A stretch of DNA of 50,598 bases from Ectocarpus siliculosus (Eukaryota > Sar > Phaeophyceae > Ectocarpales > Ectocarpaceae): the NCBI GenBank assembly GCA_000310025.1, contig FN649744.1, forward strand, positions 2,808,660 through 2,859,257. Reading direction: 5' to 3'. Position numbers and translations under genes: made by a program. Shown here one piece after another: positions 46,901 through 50,598 of the stretch; within the stretch, counting starts at the first letter, position 1, and each line of letters starts with the position of its first letter. The notes under the pieces are model-generated. The model was not told the origin of the DNA. It worked only from the letters and a program-made list of their open reading frames with translations, and made no database searches.

Positions 46901-49213
46901 GTCTTGTTGGACAAATTTCAGGCGCAAGCAAACCCCCCTGGAGGGTGTTTGGGCTTGTCCTCGGTCTCTCTGTTCAGGTCCCGTGCTCAACATTGCCAAT
47001 GTATTTCACTCACTTCGAGTTTTGCGATTCTATTGCACATCAAGTTTCGGGTATGCCGAAGTTCTTCGCACCTTTCCCGACTGGCTTGTTTCTACGTGGA
47101 GTTTTTGGAGGCACACCCTCCAGACGCAAACCCAGGTTCGATGGTACTAGCTACGGATGACTAGGAGGACGATACTCCATCACGAAGATTGATTCAACCG
47201 GTAAGCACGCTCACTGGACCGGAAGCCGGTTACGACACTGCTGTCCGATCTTAATAGTCAAATTGGCTGCAGTAGGGGACATATGCGACTCACCCTCGCC
47301 GCTATCCCGTTTCCGTCGCGTACGACTTCCGGAGGTATCGATTCATTCTCGTCGATGGCTTCGGCCGCGGGCGGTGGCGATACTGTCAGGTTCTCCACCC
47401 CAAACAACAACGAACCGCATTTCCAAGTAGGTGCGGTAAGGATGGCACGGCGCGTTTATCATACTTTCATGGAACAGACGATATCACTTCGCCGTCGCGG
47501 ATGATTCGTGTTCGGGAGCAACAACGCATGCATGTTGTCGTCCCCCAACGTTGCAACAACATGTTACACGTTCACACGCTCCGGAATCCGATGATGATCG
47601 GGCGGTCGGGCTACAAGTACATCCATACCATTCTTGAACTTCTTCGTCACCTTTCCCGCACAAAAGAGCCACAGTTTCAGCTCTTTCAATCCGTTGACGA
47701 AACCATTGTTCGTCGTGTGTTTGGAGTTTTCATCAAATTCTCGAAGAAAACAGATAAACCAACCAGGACCATTCGCACAGGGTGCCACACCTGATGACGG
47801 CGAGCGAGTGCGATAAGCCTCCTCCATACTATTAGTGCCTGAGGCGACGACAGCATTGTCGATGCTCGCATCGTTGTCGGAGCTAGCCTTGTCGTCTTCG
47901 GCCTCCTTACGTAGCCTGTCGTAAAGCGCCAAGTCCGATCGCTGTTCGGCGAATCCTCCTGAAACGAACAGGAGTGCGCTTGAGATTTTCCCGCAATTTC
48001 CACATGCACGTGGTTGGTTGTGTAGGACGTGCATTACGTGTGTTCTCCGTACGGAAGTCTTTAACGAAAACACGTTTCCTTGCGACTAGGTGAACGTAGG
48101 GGGCGCGCTTGACCCGTGGAAGTAGGTATCAGAGGAAACGCACAGCGTATCCATGTCTCTGTCGACGACGGAAGCACTGGTGAACGTAATAGTAGCGCAC
48201 GGTGCAGTATGCGATGTTAACACGTGTCGCACAACCAAACAGACTAGCAGTACCTGCTCGCTATCAAACATTGACAATAAAATACAGCGCTCACTTGAAA
48301 GAACTCGGTTTTTTATGTTTGACCACTCCTGGTACATGCCGTAGATCCCGGTCGGGTCGATGGTTTTAAGGGTAGCCACATGCAGGTCGTGGATGGGCTC
48401 CGAGCGAAAGCAAAGTCTGCGATGGCCCAAGCAGTTCGCATCATCAGCCGTTCTGACATCTCGGCGCGCCGACAAGGTGTACTCTTCGCTTCCAGACGAA
48501 AAGAAGTTTCCTCGGTTGGAAGGCAGTGGTAGGGGGGTCGACCTAGGCCTTTTGTGGTCAGACGTGTCGCAGGATTTCAAGTCGTTGGCGAGTCCGGCCC
48601 CCGCTTCGACTTCCGTGCCGATTGGGTGGATGCCGCTGCTGCCGCCGCCCGTGACGAAGAACGGGTCGCCGAGCTTCCCGTCCATAAAGGGGGACGATGA
48701 TGTTAGTTCGTTCTGTTTCGCGCGGAGTTCGAGGTTGGACGGTGCAAACAACAACACGGTGTGTGGCAGGACTTACAGGGCGATATTAAAAGAAAAGAGG
48801 ACAGGTTGTTATCCGTGAGGGTTTCGTGCAGGAATGGTCTCCATCCCTGCTCTAGTTTTTTCGGTGGGCGGAAAAGTCGAGCACCACACGAGCGCATGGG
48901 CGATGGATACACTAGCTAGCGAAGCACAGACATGTTCAAGGGGAATTCGAGCAATCACAGGTATCCAGTTTACTGGCGAGAGCCCATACACTTCTGCCCA
49001 CTGCTGTGGTTTCGGGCATTCCGATGGCACGTTGACCGATTCCACGACGGACTTACCCCGGGAGCAAGGGGCGGAAGTTTTGTCGAAGCCGACGACGGCG
49101 CTCCTCGTCCTCGCGGCCGCTGGCGCGAGCACAAGAGACGCTTGGAGGAATCCAAACCCAGCCCGGTCAGAAGCGAAGGGGCTGCGATGGCTTCCTTGAA
49201 CGGGCGTCCGCAT
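37347..49213 (-). CDS. Leucine-rich-repeat protein with long disordered N-terminus and helical C-terminal region
   Basis: A phase-consistent chain, 5' to 3': 49213-49057 (ATG), 48771-48295, 47958-47791, 47382-47294, 46384-46230, 45129-45029, 44260-44114, 43327-43182, 42728-42678, 42055-41870, 41529-41388, 40795-40695, 40348-40284, 39927-39805, about 702 aa. Residues 1-297 are Ser/Gly/acidic and probably disordered. Residues 298-607 are ribonuclease-inhibitor-like LRRs: LTSIDIADN, LHLDLSLNHV, LKTLNLSGNNMGG, LTYLDLSWNKIG, LRWLSLAGNRLGDQG, LTHLDVSFNGIS. A segment with FDLDLFNASERA follows. Exons 38502-38405, 37986-37918 and 37688-37347 continue it (RVEVFRLFVADLF, LIERNLSPMGRKML) to a stop, but 39.8-38.5 kb is unresolved. 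The intron after 41388 uses a GC donor (CAG|GCAAGA), chosen because it restores phase. LRRs imply protein-protein recognition, probably cytosolic as no signal peptide or membrane helix is seen. The right-hand C-terminal exons are less certain. Confidence 0.65.
40924..40975 (+). repeat. (GA)n followed by (GACA)n microsatellite
   Basis: Roughly 13 GA units pass directly into about six ACAG units. It lies in the intron of the LRR gene between exons 41529-41388 and 40795-40695. Confidence 0.9.
45742..45804 (+). repeat. Direct repeat with 42-bp spacing
   Basis: CGGAGCAAGGGTATTCTCAT occurs twice, starting near 45742 and 45784, in the intron of the LRR gene between exons 46384-46230 and 45129-45029. 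Confidence 0.75.
46627..46642 (+). repeat. Short CCCTAA telomere-like run
   Basis: Two and a half exact CCCTAA units sit in an intron of the LRR gene. This is too short to be a telomere; it is probably a chance or repair-derived interstitial tract. Confidence 0.6.
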
Positions 49214-50598
49214 ATCAAAGGCGGTACGCCGAAGGGCGAAACACTCTCACAACCACGCTGCAGATTTGCGCCTGCGGGGAGGGAGGGAAGATAGATAGAC
49301 TGGCATCGGCATCATTCATAACACACAGGCGGGTGGCACAAGTACTTGAAGTGCATAGTTATTTGTATGGGGGAAGAGTATGCAGGAATTGAGCGAGATT
49401 TTGAGATTGTGTCCGAAAGTAGTCAAGTGCAAAAACTCATCCGTGAGATGTATGAAAAAGGTTGTGTTTTGCTGCCTCCCTGCCTTCCCACGGAGGCTAC
49501 CACGCCTTCCCACCGTCGTATGAGTTGAATCTGGGGAGTGCCTCGAAAAAAGTTGTAGGGAGTGCCTCGAAAGTGCTCAAAGAGCCCCGCTTTATAGGCG
49601 AATACAAGCGCCATCCGAACGCTTTCTTCGCTGTCCAAGGAAACTTTTTCAGTGGGCTGGTATGGTATGAACCCCCTGATCTGCTTGGTACTAGGAAGGT
49701 TGGGGCATTGATGATGAACTGCAACCAGCCGCGTGTTTGCTCTCGTTCTCATGCTCTGTAAGAATCTGTCGCTGGGAAGACAGGAACGGAAAAAGGCATC
49801 AGTACAAACGAGGAAGGTATGATGAGGAAGGGTAGGCCAAGAAGAAACTTCCCACATTCGTCCCCTGTGTCACGACTCTTCCACCAGGATGGCATCGGCA
49901 ACTACTGTAGTCCACCTAAAATATATATTTGTGTCATACCCCCCCCCCGCGGACCGGATGAACTTAACTTCGCCTCTGAAATGGTGCTCACCCGGGGGAA
50001 ACTTGGTAGGGGGGGCGGGGGTGTGTGCTCCTTATAGTCGTGCATGCCGTAGTCGTTAGACCATTGACCTCGCATCCCTACAAAGCCGGGACGGAGCACG
50101 CCGGGTTCTCACCGGACCAGGCTCTCACATCACCAAGCGCGAAGCGCCGTGAGGTATTCGGCGAGTGGCATGAAGGGTGCGCTGCATCCTGCTCAGGGTG
50201 TTCGGCATCTTTGCTTACTTCCTTGCGTACGGATGACAGCTAGCTGCGTATGACTTAATTTATTTTCTGGTCTGGTGCTTTCACTTCCAGAGACAGTCAT
50301 AAGCACTGTGTAACTGCCTCGAGGACGCTTGACCATTTTAGCACAACGTGGTGCGATCATCCCCCTTGCGCGGAGTGAGGGTTCTCGACCCCGCACAACA
50401 TGATCTACTCCACCACCATTCACATTGTGGTTACCGCCAAAAAACAAACGAGCTAAAAAAAGAAAACGGTAACCTGGTTGCCGAGTTCAGGAAGTGAATT
50501 GGCTTGTTTTACAACGTCGTTGCCAAGCGACGAAAACCGAATCCCGATGGCAAACACCGAGGGGGGGGGGTTGAGGGGGGGGGGGGGGGGGGGGGGGG
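49214..50598. other. Right-edge region, no firm gene
   Basis: It should contain the promoter of the LRR gene. A plus-strand open frame at 49462-49761 has no ATG at its 5' end; its sequence (IGEYKRHPNAFFAVQGNF, GLVWYEPPDLL) looks protein-like but matches no family that I recognise. A shorter frame at 49346-49528 also lacks an ATG. A local duplication of GGGAGTGCCTCGAAA occurs near 49535 and 49558. The region ends in poly-G. Confidence 0.35.
50561..50598. repeat. Poly-G runs at right window edge
   Basis: Ten G at 50561-50570 and twenty-four G at 50575-50598 are separated by TTGA. They mirror the left edge and mark a probable contig boundary. Confidence 0.8.

Noticed and set aside
1-50598. CRISPR arrays, bacterial operons or phage genes
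   Set aside because: No regularly spaced identical repeats with unique spacers, no operon-like gene packing; spliced genes show nuclear eukaryotic DNA.

Overview
The window looks like nuclear DNA of a photosynthetic stramenopile, most likely a brown alga of the Ectocarpus type. That assignment is an inference. It rests on moderate-to-high GC, many short coding exons split by long introns (0.2-3.5 kb), GT-AG plus occasional GC-AG splice sites, two nuclear proteins with leaders resembling heterokont signal/transit presequences, and a large leucine-rich-repeat (LRR) gene. No operons, ribosome binding sites, rRNA genes, intact tRNA genes or CRISPR arrays were seen. The window starts and ends in poly-G runs and has one 408-base N gap (25965-26372), so it is probably an assembled contig.

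Layout: (1) 1-2231 holds no recognised gene but has an imperfect palindrome. (2) 2232-7101 (+) is a four-exon gene for a secreted or plastid-targeted CxxCxxCC zinc/iron-chelating (YkgJ/PF03692-type) protein. (3) 8412-14274 (-) is a nine-exon gene for an ABHD10-like alpha/beta hydrolase in which the nucleophile serine reads as glycine. It is convergent with gene 2. (4) 15039-24503 (+) is a nine-exon heterotrimeric G-protein alpha subunit, head-to-head with gene 3 across 764 bp. (5) 24504-28414 is gene-poor, contains the gap, and separates two convergent genes. (6) 28415-36508 (-) and 37347-49213 (-) are two large genes that appear paralogous. The second has an LRR array; both share a similar C-terminal alpha-helical region (possibly DUF4476-like). 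(7) 49214-50598 has only a doubtful open frame.

Exon chains were rebuilt by hand from splice signals, reading-phase continuity and recalled family motifs. For the hydrolase, the G alpha and the chelating-domain gene every exon junction closes in phase and the total lengths (361, 356 and 282 aa) are plausible, so these are the firm part. The two (-) genes at the right have firm runs of exons joined by stretches that could not be resolved. Functionally, only the G alpha subunit has a clear pathway (receptor-coupled GTP signalling). The chelating protein and the hydrolase may act in the plastid. The right-hand pair looks like an expanded protein-interaction family of unknown role.
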